Below, in pieces: positions 34,807 through 43,423 of a DNA stretch of 64,000 bases; within the stretch, counting starts at the first letter, position 1, and each line of letters begins with the position of its first letter. Under the pieces are notes generated by a model. That model was not told the DNA's origin. It did no database searches and worked only from the letters and a program-made list of their open reading frames with translations. Origin of the DNA: Polymorphobacter_B sp038225475 (GTDB lineage Bacteria; Pseudomonadota; Alphaproteobacteria; Sphingomonadales; Sphingomonadaceae). The translations under genes were made by a program, and so were the position numbers. The DNA is taken from positions 62,001 to 126,000 of the forward strand of contig JBBRRA010000002.1 in assembly GCA_038225475.1 (NCBI GenBank), in the 5' to 3' direction.

Positions 34807-34894
34807 GCGCGCGGGCTCCTGTTGCGATACCATGATGCGCGTATTAACCCGAGTTGCGACGACGCGTCGCCTGCCCGTTAGCGAAAGCTCCAAA

Positions 34895-35764
34895 ATGCCG
34901 CGCCTTGCCTATGTCGATGGTCGGATCGTGCCGCTCAACACCGCTGCAGTCTCGGTCGAGGATCGCGGTTTCCAGTTTGCCGACGGCGTTTATGAAGTGT
35001 GCGCGGTGCTCAACGCGCAACTGCTCGACTGGCCGCAGCATCTGGCGCGGCTGGCGCGCAATCTGAGCGCGCTGGCGATCGCCGAACCGATGACCGGCGC
35101 GGCGCTGACGCTGGTGGCGCGGCGGTTGCTCGCCGCCAACCGCGCGCGCGAGGCGCTGCTGTATATCCAGGTGACCCGCGGCGTCGCCAAGCGCGACCAT
35201 GCCTTTCCCACCGGCATTCGGCCGACGCTGGTGATGACCGTGCGGCCGTTCGATTTCGCGCAGCGCGTTGCGCAGCAAGCCGCCGGGGTCAGCGTCGTCA
35301 CCGTCGCCGACCAACGCTGGGGCCGCTGCGATATCAAGACCACCGGGCTGCTGGCCAATGTGCTCGCCAAGCAGGCAGCGCGCGACCGACACGCGTTCGA
35401 GGCGGTGCTAATCGGTGCCGACGGCGTGGTCGCCGAGGGCAGCTCGACCAATATCTGGGCAGTCGAGGACGGCACGCTGGTCACGCCGCCGCTCTCGCCG
35501 CGCATCCTGCCCGGGGTGATGCGCGATACCGTGCTGCGGCTGGCGCGCGCCGACGGCATTGCGGTGGTCGAGCGCGCGCTGACACTGGTGCAGGCGCACG
35601 CCTCAACCGAACTGCTGCTGACCTCGACCACCGCGCCGGTGCTGCCGGTGACGATGCTCGACGGAACGCCGATCGGCAGCGGCAGGCCGGGCGCGGTCGC
35701 GGCGCGGCTCGGCACGCTGCTGTGGCAGGAGATCGACCGCCAGACCGGCTATCGGCCCGGCTGA
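34895..35764 (+). CDS. D-amino-acid transaminase (PLP fold type IV)
   Basis: 289 aa. Interconverts D-alanine/D-glutamate with keto acids, feeding peptidoglycan. N-terminus AYVDGRIVPLNTAAVSVEDRGFQFADGVYEV, the DRGFQFADG signature, Lys in DIKTTGLLANVLAKQAA as the predicted PLP Schiff base (~148), and EGSSTNIWAV / GVMRDTVL of fold type IV enzymes. A branched-chain aminotransferase-like activity cannot be excluded, but the N-terminal pattern fits Dat. ATG 34895 is chosen over upstream codons. Confidence 0.88.
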   Translation: MPRLAYVDGRIVPLNTAAVSVEDRGFQFADGVYEVCAVLNAQLLDWPQHLARLARNLSALAIAEPMTGAALTLVARRLLAANRAREALLYIQVTRGVAKRDHAFPTGIRPTLVMTVRPFDFAQRVAQQAAGVSVVTVADQRWGRCDIKTTGLLANVLAKQAARDRHAFEAVLIGADGVVAEGSSTNIWAVEDGTLVTPPLSPRILPGVMRDTVLRLARADGIAVVERALTLVQAHASTELLLTSTTAPVLPVTMLDGTPIGSGRPGAVAARLGTLLWQEIDRQTGYRPG

Positions 35765-35769
35765 CGCGC

Positions 35770-36258
35770 TTACTTCGGCGGCGGCATCAGCCCGATCGCG
35801 GCACCGATTCGGCGCTGCTGCATCTGGGCGTTGCGGTTTTCGACGCGTTCACGCAGCTGCCGCGCATCGGCGACGAACGCGCGGCGGTCGGCAAGCGACA
35901 GCTGCTGAAACGCCGTTAGCATTGCGGTCTGGCGCTTGTCGCGCTGCGCGTTGACCGCATGCTGCTCGTCTTCCATCGCGTGCCGCAGCGCCGCCGGGTC
36001 GAGCCGTTCGGCATCGAGCACCGCGAGCATGCGGTCGCGCGCGGCCTTCACCTCGGCGGCGCTCGCTTTCATGTCGATCCCGCGCATTGCGGCAAGCATG
36101 GTGGCGCGCCCGGGCTCGCTCATCGCAGCGAACATCTCGGCGCGTGGCCCCTCGGGGCGTGCACCGTGCATGCCGCCACCGTCGGCCGCCTGCGCGAACG
36201 CCGGGGCCGCCCCCGTCAACAGCAGCGCCAGCGCGGCACTACGAACCCATGTCGTCAT
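35770..36258 (-). CDS. Periplasmic heavy-metal-sensor-like (CpxP-like helical) protein
   Basis: 162 aa. Signal peptide (MTTWVRSAALALLLTGAAPAFAQA), then a His/Met/Gly segment (DGGGMHGA) and a long helical region with many Arg/Met/Gln residues (FAAMSEPGRATMLAAMRGID ... FQQLSLADRRAFVADARQLRERVENRN). The LSLADRRAF part resembles the Metal_resist/CnrX-CpxP fold. It overlaps the anti-sigma gene by 4 nt and is probably the extracytoplasmic sensor of the sigma factor upstream. The signal (metal or misfolded protein) is unknown. Confidence 0.75.
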   Translation of the reverse strand: MTTWVRSAALALLLTGAAPAFAQAADGGGMHGARPEGPRAEMFAAMSEPGRATMLAAMRGIDMKASAAEVKAARDRMLAVLDAERLDPAALRHAMEDEQHAVNAQRDKRQTAMLTAFQQLSLADRRAFVADARQLRERVENRNAQMQQRRIGAAIGLMPPPK

Positions 36259-36692
36259 ATCGAGTTATCCTCGTCGAGCGTCGGGGTGAACACCATCGCG
36301 AACGCCTGATCGTCTGAAATCTGGTGATGCGCCGCCACGACATGCGGCGGGGACGCGGCGGGATTGACCAGTACCACGCCGAGCGCGATCGCGGCGGCAA
36401 CGCCGGTTCCGGCCCACCACCGCCACGGCGTGCCGCGCCGATGCTGCGCCACCGGCATCGCCAGCACGCGAGTCGCAGCGGCGGCAGCATCGCTGTCGAC
36501 GCCGACCGATCCCGCCGCCCATGCCGACAGCATGCCGTCGAGGCGAGCCGCGGCGGCATGCTGCGCGGCGAGCGTCGGATGCTGCGCAATCAGCTGCAGC
36601 ATCTCGGCGCGCTCGTCGTCAGGCCAGCGCGCCGCATCGCCGCCATAGGAAGCGATGATGTCGGCAGCACGATTGGCATCCATCGTCGTCAT
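36255..36692 (-). CDS. Membrane-bound anti-sigma factor
   Basis: 145 aa. A cytoplasmic helical domain (~1-90; DIIASYGGDAARWPDDERAEML and LIAQHPTLAAQ) is followed by one membrane segment (~94-112, WAGTGVAAAIALGVVLV) and a short periplasmic tail. It lacks the zinc-binding HxxxCxxC of ZAS anti-sigma factors. Overlap of its ATG with the sigma-factor stop (ATGA) and the adjacent sensor identify it as the regulator of that sigma factor. Confidence 0.8.
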   Translation of the reverse strand: MTTMDANRAADIIASYGGDAARWPDDERAEMLQLIAQHPTLAAQHAAAARLDGMLSAWAAGSVGVDSDAAAAATRVLAMPVAQHRRGTPWRWWAGTGVAAAIALGVVLVNPAASPPHVVAAHHQISDDQAFAMVFTPTLDEDNSI

Positions 36693-37258
36693 ATCTCCGT
36701 CCGGTCACTGCTTAACAGCATACTTAATTCTGTACGTGCGCGAGCCAATAATCCCTCGACCGCCTTGGGCGTGGTGTCGAGTGCCTGCGCGACTTCGGCC
36801 ATGCTCGCGCCCTCGCCGTGAAACAGCATGATGGCGGCGCGCTGGCGCGGATTGAGCCGCGCCATTGCGGCATCGATCCGGCGGCTGCGCGCCGCAGCGA
36901 CCGCCGCCTCGAACGGCGTCGGGTCTGCTGACGCGACTTCGGCGGCGGTTTCGAGCGGCTGGACGACGCGGAAACTGCGCCGCCGGTCGAGGCACAGGTT
37001 GATCAGGATGCGCCGGAACCAGCCCTCGACCGAACCGCGCCCGGGCTCGAAGCGGTGCGCCTCGGTCCATAATTTGGTCAGCGCGCCCTGCACCGCATCC
37101 TCGGCATCGGTCCGCGAGCCGAGCACCTTGGTCGCGACGCGGAGCGCATTGCCATATAACTGCCCGACCAGCACGACGAACGCCTGCCGGTCACCGGCAG
37201 CCACCCGCGCAATCAGCGCGGCCGGGTCGTGCGGATGGTCGGCCACGGCGCTCAGCAT
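36689..37258 (-). CDS. ECF-type RNA polymerase sigma factor
   Basis: 189 aa with sigma region 2 (GSRTDAEDAVQGALTKLW and GWFRRILINLCLDRRRS) and region 4 (LNPRQRAAIMLFHGEGASM, then AEVAQALDTTPKAVEGLLAR). It heads a three-gene sigma/anti-sigma/sensor operon with 4-nt overlaps and starts 31 nt after korB, so it may be transcribed with korAB as well. No own promoter could be assigned with confidence. Confidence 0.93.
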   Translation of the reverse strand: MLSAVADHPHDPAALIARVAAGDRQAFVVLVGQLYGNALRVATKVLGSRTDAEDAVQGALTKLWTEAHRFEPGRGSVEGWFRRILINLCLDRRRSFRVVQPLETAAEVASADPTPFEAAVAAARSRRIDAAMARLNPRQRAAIMLFHGEGASMAEVAQALDTTPKAVEGLLARARTELSMLLSSDRTEI

Positions 37259-37289
37259 TGCACGACGAGTACGCGCGGCCGCCGCACGA

Positions 37290-38306
37290 TCACTCGCGCG
37301 GGCTGACTTCCCAGCTTTGGCCCTTGCGCAGCAGCGCGTTGAGGTCGGTCGACTTGCCCATCGATACCGTGGCGTTCTGCAACGTCACCGCCGCTTCGAA
37401 TGACGGCGCGGGGTTGTGGTAGATCACGCCGAGCGCCATCGGGAACGGCCCGAACGGCATGTCCACCAACAGCTGCGCCTGCAGCTTGCTGGACACGTCA
37501 TGGATCAGCACGCCCGAACTGTCGCCGTCGAGGATGTCGACAACGCGCAGCGCCATCGCGGCGGCGTCGAACGCGATCCCGCGCGCGCCGCCGTCGAACA
37601 GCATCGGTGCGCCGTCCACCAGGTGCAACTGGTTCGCGGGCGCGCTTTTCTTCGCGGTGAAGTCGGCGAACACGTCGTCGTTATAGACGATGCAGTTCTG
37701 GAAGATTTCGACAAAGCTCGCGCCCTTGTGCGCGTGCGCGCTTTTCAGGATTTCGGGCATCGCCTTTTGCGCGGTGTCGATCGTCCGCGCGACGAACCGC
37801 GCGCCCGCCCCCAGCGCAAATGCGCACGGGCTGACCGGGCGCTCGACCGAGCCGAACGGCGTCGTCGGCGATTTGGTGCCGACACGCGACGTTGGCGAAT
37901 ATTGCCCCTTGGTCAGGCCGTAGATCTCGTTGTTGAACAGCAGCACCTGGACGTCGAGGTTGCGCCGCAACAGGTGCAGCATGTGGTTGCCGCCGATGCT
38001 GAGGCCGTCGCCGTCGCCGGTGATGATCCACACGTCGAGCTCGGGATTCGCCAGCTTGACCCCGGTCGCCACCGCCGGCGCGCGGCCGTGGATGGTGTGG
38101 AAGCCGTAGGTCTCCATATAATAGGGAAACCGTGACGAGCAGCCGATGCCGCTGACGAACACGGTGTTTTCGCGCGTCGCGCCGATCTCGGGCATCGTGC
38201 GCTGCACCGCCTTCAGGATCGCATAGTCGCCGCAGCCGGGGCACCAGCGCACTTCCTGATCGGTCGCCCAGTCCTCGGGACGGGTAATGGGGGTGACGGC
38301 GTTCAC
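37290..38306 (-). CDS. korB: 2-oxoacid:ferredoxin oxidoreductase, beta subunit
   Basis: 338 aa. TPP-binding subunit of 2-oxoglutarate (or related 2-oxoacid) ferredoxin oxidoreductase, which decarboxylates the acid to acyl-CoA with reduced ferredoxin. WCPGCGDYAIL at 21-31 and GIGCSSRFPYYMETYG carry Fe-S ligands; the TPP motif is ITGDGDGLSIGGNH ... LFNNEIYGLTKGQYSPTS. A C-terminal part beyond ~residue 290 continues as in KorB. The GTG start overlaps the korA stop (GTGA). Confidence 0.92.
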   Translation of the reverse strand: MNAVTPITRPEDWATDQEVRWCPGCGDYAILKAVQRTMPEIGATRENTVFVSGIGCSSRFPYYMETYGFHTIHGRAPAVATGVKLANPELDVWIITGDGDGLSIGGNHMLHLLRRNLDVQVLLFNNEIYGLTKGQYSPTSRVGTKSPTTPFGSVERPVSPCAFALGAGARFVARTIDTAQKAMPEILKSAHAHKGASFVEIFQNCIVYNDDVFADFTAKKSAPANQLHLVDGAPMLFDGGARGIAFDAAAMALRVVDILDGDSSGVLIHDVSSKLQAQLLVDMPFGPFPMALGVIYHNPAPSFEAAVTLQNATVSMGKSTDLNALLRKGQSWEVSPRE

Positions 38307-40192
38307 TTCAGCATCTCCTCGATCGCCGCTTCGATCTCGGCGATCTTGAACGGGTGGCCGGTGACCTTGTTGAGCGGCTTGGCGTCGATCAGAAACTGAT
38401 CGCGCAGCACGGTCTTGAGCTGGCCGGTGTTCATTTCGGGGACCAGCACCTTGTCGAAGCCCTTGAGCAATTCGCCAAGGTTCTTCGGCAGCGGCCAGAT
38501 GTGGCGGATATGGACGTGGCTGACGTCATGTCCCTTGGCGCGCGCGCGCTGAACACCCTTGCGGATCGGACCATAGGTCGATCCCCAGCCGACCACCACC
38601 AGCTTGCCGCCGGCGGCACCCTGTTCGACCGCCTGTTCGGGGATGAAGTTCGCAATCCCCTCGATCTTGTCGTGGCGCGCATCGGTCATGCGCTGATGGT
38701 TGTCGCCCTCGTAATTGATGTGGCCGGTGCCATAGCCTTTTTCGATGCCGCCGATGCGGTGCATCAGCCCCGGCGTGCCGGGCTTGATCCACGGGCGCTT
38801 GAGCGTCGCGGGATCGCGCACATAAGGCGCGACCTTGCCGGTCGCCGGCAACGCGGTGTGAAATACCGCCGGGAACGGCGCATAGTCGTCCATGTCGGGC
38901 ACCAGCCACGGCTCGGCGGCGTTGGCAATATAGCCGTCGGTGAGCAGCAGCACCGGCGTCATGAACTGCGTCGCCAGCCGGCACGCCTCGATCGCCACGT
39001 CGAAGCAGTCGCTCGGTGAGCGTGCCGACAGCACGACCATCGGCGCATCGCCATTGCGGCCATAGACCGCCTGATACAGGTCGCTTTGTTCGGTCTTGGT
39101 CGGCAGCCCGGTCGACGGCCCGCCGCGCTGCGAGTTGACGATGACCAGCGGCAGTTCGGTGATGATCGCCAGCCCCATCGCCTCGCCCTTGAGCGCAATG
39201 CCCGGGCCGCTCGAAGAGGTGATGCCGAGCTGCCCGGCATAGCTTGCGCCGATCGCCGAGCAGATTGCGGCGATCTCGTCCTCCGCCTGAAAGGTGGTGA
39301 CGCCGAATTCCTTGAGCTTTGCCAGCGCATGCAGGATCGGCGACGCGGGCGTGATCGGATACGAGCCGAAGAACATCGGCAGCCCGGCGAGCTTTGCGCC
39401 TGCAACCAGCCCCAAAGCCAGCGACTCACCGCCGGTCACGGTGCGGTAAAAGCCCGGCGCGCTGACGGCGGGATCGACCTTGAACTGCTTCAACGGCCCG
39501 CCGATTTCGGCGGTCTCGCCGTACGCATGCCCGGCGTTCAATGCGGCGATATTGGCATCGGCGAGCACCGGGTTCTTGGCGAATTTGCTGCGCAGCCACG
39601 CGGTCAGCGGCGCGCGGTCGCGGTCGAACATCCAGAGCGCCAGCCCCAGCGTCCACATGTTCTTGCAGCGCAGCGCCTCTTTATTGCCCAGCCCGAACGG
39701 CTTGACCGCCTCGAGCGTCAGCTTGGAAATATCGAACGCCAGCACCTGCCAGCGCCCCAAGCTGCCGTCGTCGATCGGGCTGACGTCATAGCCCGCCTTG
39801 GCGAGGTTGCGCGCCGTGAACTCGCCGGTGTCGGCGATCACCAGCCCGCCGTGGCGCAGGTCGCGGACGTTGGTCTTGAGCGCCGCCGGGTTCATCGCGA
39901 CCAGCACGTCGGGCGCATCGCCGGCGGTATCGATGTCGATCGAGCCGAAGTTGATCTGGAACGCCGAGACACCGAAGGTCGTGCCCTGCGGCGCGCGGAT
40001 TTCGGCAGGAAAATCGGGGAAGGTCGAAAAATCTTCGCCCGCCAGCGCGGTCGACAGCGTGAACTGACCCCCGGTCAGCTGCATCCCGTCGCCGCTGTCG
40101 CCGGCAAAGCGGACGACAACCGCTTCCGCCTGGGTCTGTTCCTTATGGGGGCCGTCGTTATCGTTCGAAACCGTCTTGAACGCCGTCGCCAT
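38303..40192 (-). CDS. korA: 2-oxoacid:ferredoxin oxidoreductase, alpha (gamma-alpha fused) subunit
   Basis: 629 aa. Residues ~20-210 are the gamma-type domain (VVRFAGDSGDGMQLTGGQF), the remainder the alpha/PP domain with SFPITPA-like GSYPITPASPILH, SSGPGIALKGEAMGLAII and NSQRGGPSTGLPTKTEQSDL, which are signatures of KorA. With korB it forms a two-subunit enzyme for ferredoxin-linked 2-oxoacid oxidation, which may act beside or instead of the 2-oxoglutarate dehydrogenase. ATG 40192 is 70 nt downstream of the deacetylase gene. Confidence 0.93.
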   Translation of the reverse strand: MATAFKTVSNDNDGPHKEQTQAEAVVVRFAGDSGDGMQLTGGQFTLSTALAGEDFSTFPDFPAEIRAPQGTTFGVSAFQINFGSIDIDTAGDAPDVLVAMNPAALKTNVRDLRHGGLVIADTGEFTARNLAKAGYDVSPIDDGSLGRWQVLAFDISKLTLEAVKPFGLGNKEALRCKNMWTLGLALWMFDRDRAPLTAWLRSKFAKNPVLADANIAALNAGHAYGETAEIGGPLKQFKVDPAVSAPGFYRTVTGGESLALGLVAGAKLAGLPMFFGSYPITPASPILHALAKLKEFGVTTFQAEDEIAAICSAIGASYAGQLGITSSSGPGIALKGEAMGLAIITELPLVIVNSQRGGPSTGLPTKTEQSDLYQAVYGRNGDAPMVVLSARSPSDCFDVAIEACRLATQFMTPVLLLTDGYIANAAEPWLVPDMDDYAPFPAVFHTALPATGKVAPYVRDPATLKRPWIKPGTPGLMHRIGGIEKGYGTGHINYEGDNHQRMTDARHDKIEGIANFIPEQAVEQGAAGGKLVVVGWGSTYGPIRKGVQRARAKGHDVSHVHIRHIWPLPKNLGELLKGFDKVLVPEMNTGQLKTVLRDQFLIDAKPLNKVTGHPFKIAEIEAAIEEMLK

Positions 40193-40262
40193 TCATACTT
40201 CCACATGCAACCAATGGCGCGCGTAGTACGCCTGCACGGCGGGCCGGGCAAAGAAGATTTTG

Positions 40263-41165
40263 TCATAGCGCCGCAAAGGTCGCGCCCATTGCTGCAATGC
40301 TGCGCGCGTGACGCATCGCCACGGCAGCCACATCGGCACCGTAACCGCCGCCGAGCGTGGTCGCGAGCGCAATGCCGCGCGCGGCGCAGGCGCGCACCAC
40401 GAATGCCTCGCGCGCCGCCAGCCCGGCATCGCTGAGCGACAGCCGCCCAAGCCGGTCATCGGCATGCGGATCGACGCCCGCCTGGTACAGCACCAGCGCG
40501 GGCCGGTAGCGATCGAGCAGCGGCGGCAGTTCGGCAGCAAGCGTCGCCAGATACGCCGCGTCGCCCACCCCGTCGGGCAATTCGACATCGTGCGTCGAGC
40601 GTTGCTTGCGCACCGGAAAGTTCTTTGCGGCATGCATCGAAAAGCTGATCGCATCGTCGCGCCCGGCGAAGATCGCCGCGGTGCCGTCGCCCTGATGCAC
40701 GTCGAGATCGACGATCATCAGCCGCGCGACATGCCCCTCCGCCAGCAGGCGTTGCGCGGCGACGGCAAGGTCGTTGAACACGCAATAGCCCGCGCCGCCG
40801 TCGGGCAGCGCATGATGGCTGCCGCCCGCGCTGTTGACCGCAAAGCCGCCAGCGAGCGCGAGCCGCGCGGCAAGATAGGTGCCGCCGATCACATAACGCG
40901 ACCGCAACAGCATCGCCGGCGTCACCGGAAATCCGATCCGGCGCTGCGCCTCGGCGCTCAGCGTGCCGTCGAACACCGCCGCGACATAGTCCGCGTCGTG
41001 CACCGCAGCGATCGCGGCGCGCGGCATCGGCGCAGGCGTGTGCCGCGTATACACCACGCCCAGCTCGGCGAGCGCGGGCAGCAGCAGGCCGTATTTGTCC
41101 ATCGGAAAGCTGTGCCCCGGCGGCAGCGGCGCGACATAGGACGGGTGATGGACGAACGCGAACAA
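40263..41165 (-). CDS. Histone-deacetylase-family hydrolase
   Basis: 300 aa. Arginase/deacetylase fold with zinc-site motifs: SAGGSHHALPDGGAGYCVFND, DLDVHQGDGT (Asp-x-His), QAGVDPHADDRLGRL and GGGYG. Bacterial relatives include acetoin-utilisation AcuC and acetylpolyamine deacetylases; the substrate here is not predictable. The start is TTG at 41165, beginning MFAFVHHPSYVAPLPPGH, the usual N-terminus. It ends in the region 70 nt before korA. Confidence 0.88.
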   Translation of the reverse strand: MFAFVHHPSYVAPLPPGHSFPMDKYGLLLPALAELGVVYTRHTPAPMPRAAIAAVHDADYVAAVFDGTLSAEAQRRIGFPVTPAMLLRSRYVIGGTYLAARLALAGGFAVNSAGGSHHALPDGGAGYCVFNDLAVAAQRLLAEGHVARLMIVDLDVHQGDGTAAIFAGRDDAISFSMHAAKNFPVRKQRSTHDVELPDGVGDAAYLATLAAELPPLLDRYRPALVLYQAGVDPHADDRLGRLSLSDAGLAAREAFVVRACAARGIALATTLGGGYGADVAAVAMRHARSIAAMGATFAAL

Positions 41166-41173
41166 TGGGCGGG

Positions 41174-42682
41174 CTACGGCGCCGCCGTTGGCGCGGTCGC
41201 CGGCGCAGCAGCAGGCGCGGCAGCAGGTGGCGGCAAATGGTCGAGCATCGCTTTCGCGCGTTCGGCGTCGCTGCCGCCGTGCGGGCTGTGCGCCACCGGT
41301 TCGAGCAGCAGCCGCGCTTCGGCAAACCGCTCCGACGATGCCAGCATCGCGGCGGTATTCACCGTGATCGCATTGACCTGCGGCGCGAGTTGATGCGCGA
41401 GCAGCATGACATTGAGCGTATTTTCGGTCGGCTTGCTGCCATCGGAAAGCGTTTCGGCATAGCGATAGAGCGATTGGAACTGGTCGGGATCGAGCTTGTG
41501 CGCGCGGCTGAAAAACCGGCGCGCCTGCGTGCGGTGCTGCGCCGTCCCCGTCGCGTCGTGCTCGGCAGCGGCGAGCTCGCTCATGCCGCGGAGATACAGC
41601 AGCTGCGCATCGGCCTTGCCGTCGCCGGCCAGCAGCGTATCGAGCATCGCCTGTCCGGCCGGTCGGTCGCCGATCTCGACTTCGGCCTGCGCCGCGACGC
41701 GCGCGGCAAACGGATCGCCGGGAAATTTGGCGACATCGCGGCGCACTGCGGCAAGCAGCGGCTGCCGGAAACGCTGGCCGACGCCAATCGTCAGCCGTGC
41801 CTCCTCGAGCAGCAGCTTGTCGGCAGCCGCCGGCAGCGCGCTGATCGTGATCGCCACCGGAGCCGCCTGACTTTTGCGAGTCATCCGCGTGTAGGTCATC
41901 TGGCGCTCGTAATAAGTGTGCAGGTCGGCCGCCATGTGCGCATAGCTGACCTTGAACGCCGCCTTGAACGCGGTGTCGGGCGGCGTGCCCTTGAGCACCG
42001 CGTCCAAATACGCTTTGAGCGCCGCGCTGCGCGCCGGATCACGATAGACATAGTGCACCAGCAGCCAGCTTTGCGCATAGAACATCGCATTGCGTTCGCC
42101 ACTGAACGCGCTGGGCTCGCCGTTGAGGATTTCGCCGATCGTCAGCCAGTTGCCGTTTGCCAGCCACCGCCCGCGATTGAGGTTGAGCCCGCCGACCTCG
42201 ATCGTGTCGGGCTTGAACTTGGCGGTCATCAGATATTCGGCGAACCCCTCGATGTACCACCCCGGATAATTCGACGGAAAATACTGCAGCATGAAATGAT
42301 GCGCATATTCATGCAGCAGCACTTCGCGTCCATCGATGCCTTCGGCGATCGCGCCGCGGACCACCAACGCCTCGATGCCGCCGGCGGTCGCGTGGTACAC
42401 CCCGACCGCGGCAGGCGGCAGGTCGGTAAAGCGCCGCAGGTCGTCGACGTTGCTGACCAGAAAAACCGTCAGCCGATTTGGCGACGCTTGCCGTTCGACC
42501 TTGAACAGTCCGCGCAGCAGCGCGTCATAATCCTCGACGACCTTCGCATAGTCGCGCAGCGATGTTTCGGACCCCTCACTGTACAGGATAAAATTGGGGG
42601 TATCGGCGCGCAGCCACCGCGCCTGCACCGGCACCGCCAGCAGCAGCGCTGCCAGTGTCACCGCGCGCCACAGATGTCGCAT
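41174..42682 (-). CDS. Secreted HEXXH metalloprotease-like protein with TPR-like region
   Basis: 502 aa. Signal peptide (MRHLWRAVTLAALLLAVPVQA), then SPNFILYSEGSE-like DTPNFILYSEGSE and a peptidase-like domain with LLHEYAHHFMLQYF (HEYAH, zinc-site pattern) and the downstream Glu in WYIEGFAEYL. Residues ~300-480 look like helical repeats (VAAQAEVEIGDRPAGQAMLD, QLLYLRGMSELAAAEHD), then a Pro/Ala tail. It resembles the DUF1570 type. Substrate unknown. Open sequence upstream of ATG 42682 is not conserved-looking. Confidence 0.78.
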   Translation of the reverse strand: MRHLWRAVTLAALLLAVPVQARWLRADTPNFILYSEGSETSLRDYAKVVEDYDALLRGLFKVERQASPNRLTVFLVSNVDDLRRFTDLPPAAVGVYHATAGGIEALVVRGAIAEGIDGREVLLHEYAHHFMLQYFPSNYPGWYIEGFAEYLMTAKFKPDTIEVGGLNLNRGRWLANGNWLTIGEILNGEPSAFSGERNAMFYAQSWLLVHYVYRDPARSAALKAYLDAVLKGTPPDTAFKAAFKVSYAHMAADLHTYYERQMTYTRMTRKSQAAPVAITISALPAAADKLLLEEARLTIGVGQRFRQPLLAAVRRDVAKFPGDPFAARVAAQAEVEIGDRPAGQAMLDTLLAGDGKADAQLLYLRGMSELAAAEHDATGTAQHRTQARRFFSRAHKLDPDQFQSLYRYAETLSDGSKPTENTLNVMLLAHQLAPQVNAITVNTAAMLASSERFAEARLLLEPVAHSPHGGSDAERAKAMLDHLPPPAAAPAAAPATAPTAAP

Positions 42683-42774
42683 TCCACGCTCCCCGGCCTG
42701 CTGCCCCCGGCGGCCAGTGGCGATCGTAGGAGCGCGCCCGCGCCGGGGCAATCGGTCGTTGATCACGTTAATTA

Positions 42775-42803
42775 TTGGTTAGTGTGACAAAATGTCGTAT
42801 GCT
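42775..42803 (+). promoter_or_regulatory. Promoter of the small secreted protein gene
   Basis: TTGGTT (42775-42780), 17 nt, TATGCT (42798-42803), within an AT-rich patch. Transcription would start ~75 nt before ATG 42883. The region 42683-42882 is otherwise a divergent intergenic spacer. Confidence 0.5.
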
Positions 42804-42882
42804 CGCCGGGTGTTTCAGTTGCGCGGCGAAAATGTCTTGCCATGCGCGCCGGGGTCGGTGTCGCCTTCAAGGAGCATCACGA

Positions 42883-43329
42883 ATGTCGATCAAGATTTTG
42901 CGCGCCGTTTGCGCCGCCGCATTGCTGACCGCAGTTGGATCGCCGGCGCTGGCGCAGAGCGATTCGCATTATACGCCGGGGCCGCTGTGGTACGTCACCG
43001 CCGTTCACATCGAGGACGGGCAGTTCGAAAACTACATGGATTTCCTCGCCGACAAGTTCAAGAAAGAGCATGAGTTCGGCATCAAGGAGGGCGTCGAGCT
43101 TAGCTATCATGTGCTGTCGGTCAATCAACGGCGTGCCGGTGAGCCCGATTTGTACCTGGTCTTTACCACCAAGGACTATCTGACCACGGCGCAGCAACTG
43201 GCGTTCGAGGCCAAGCTCAATGCGATGCTTAAGGAAGACCGCCGCACCGGCGAGGCTTCGGGTGCCAAGCGCGCGCCGATGCGCAAAATCCTTGGCAATA
43301 TGGAACTGCAGGAACTGACGCTGAAGTAA
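42883..43329 (+). CDS. Small secreted protein of unknown function
   Basis: 148 aa. Signal peptide MSIKILRAVCAAALLTAVGS with AQ-type cleavage near residue 25. The mature part begins SDSHYTPGPLWYVTAVHIEDGQFENYMDF and contains an alternating strand-helix pattern compatible with a ferredoxin-like dimeric alpha/beta barrel (as in NIPSNAP/ABM-type proteins). That fold is inference; no cofactor site is visible. GGAG is 8-9 nt upstream of ATG 42883. Confidence 0.7.
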   Translation: MSIKILRAVCAAALLTAVGSPALAQSDSHYTPGPLWYVTAVHIEDGQFENYMDFLADKFKKEHEFGIKEGVELSYHVLSVNQRRAGEPDLYLVFTTKDYLTTAQQLAFEAKLNAMLKEDRRTGEASGAKRAPMRKILGNMELQELTLK

Positions 43330-43423
43330 CCGCGCCGACAGGCCGGCCGGCGCCTGCGTGCTGGCCGGTTGCGCGCCCGGCCCGTCGCTCTATGATCGCG
43401 CGAAATCCTGGGGAGCGACCACC

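Noticed and set aside
40193..40262. A 24-codon open stretch between the deacetylase and korA (ending HWLHVEV)
   Set aside because: Protein-like wording but no start, too short, and no support; perhaps a remnant of a decayed gene.
43358..43423. A lipobox-like LAGC upstream of the esterase
   Set aside because: There is no hydrophobic stretch before it, so it is not a lipoprotein signal; ATG 43424 gives the normal enzyme start.
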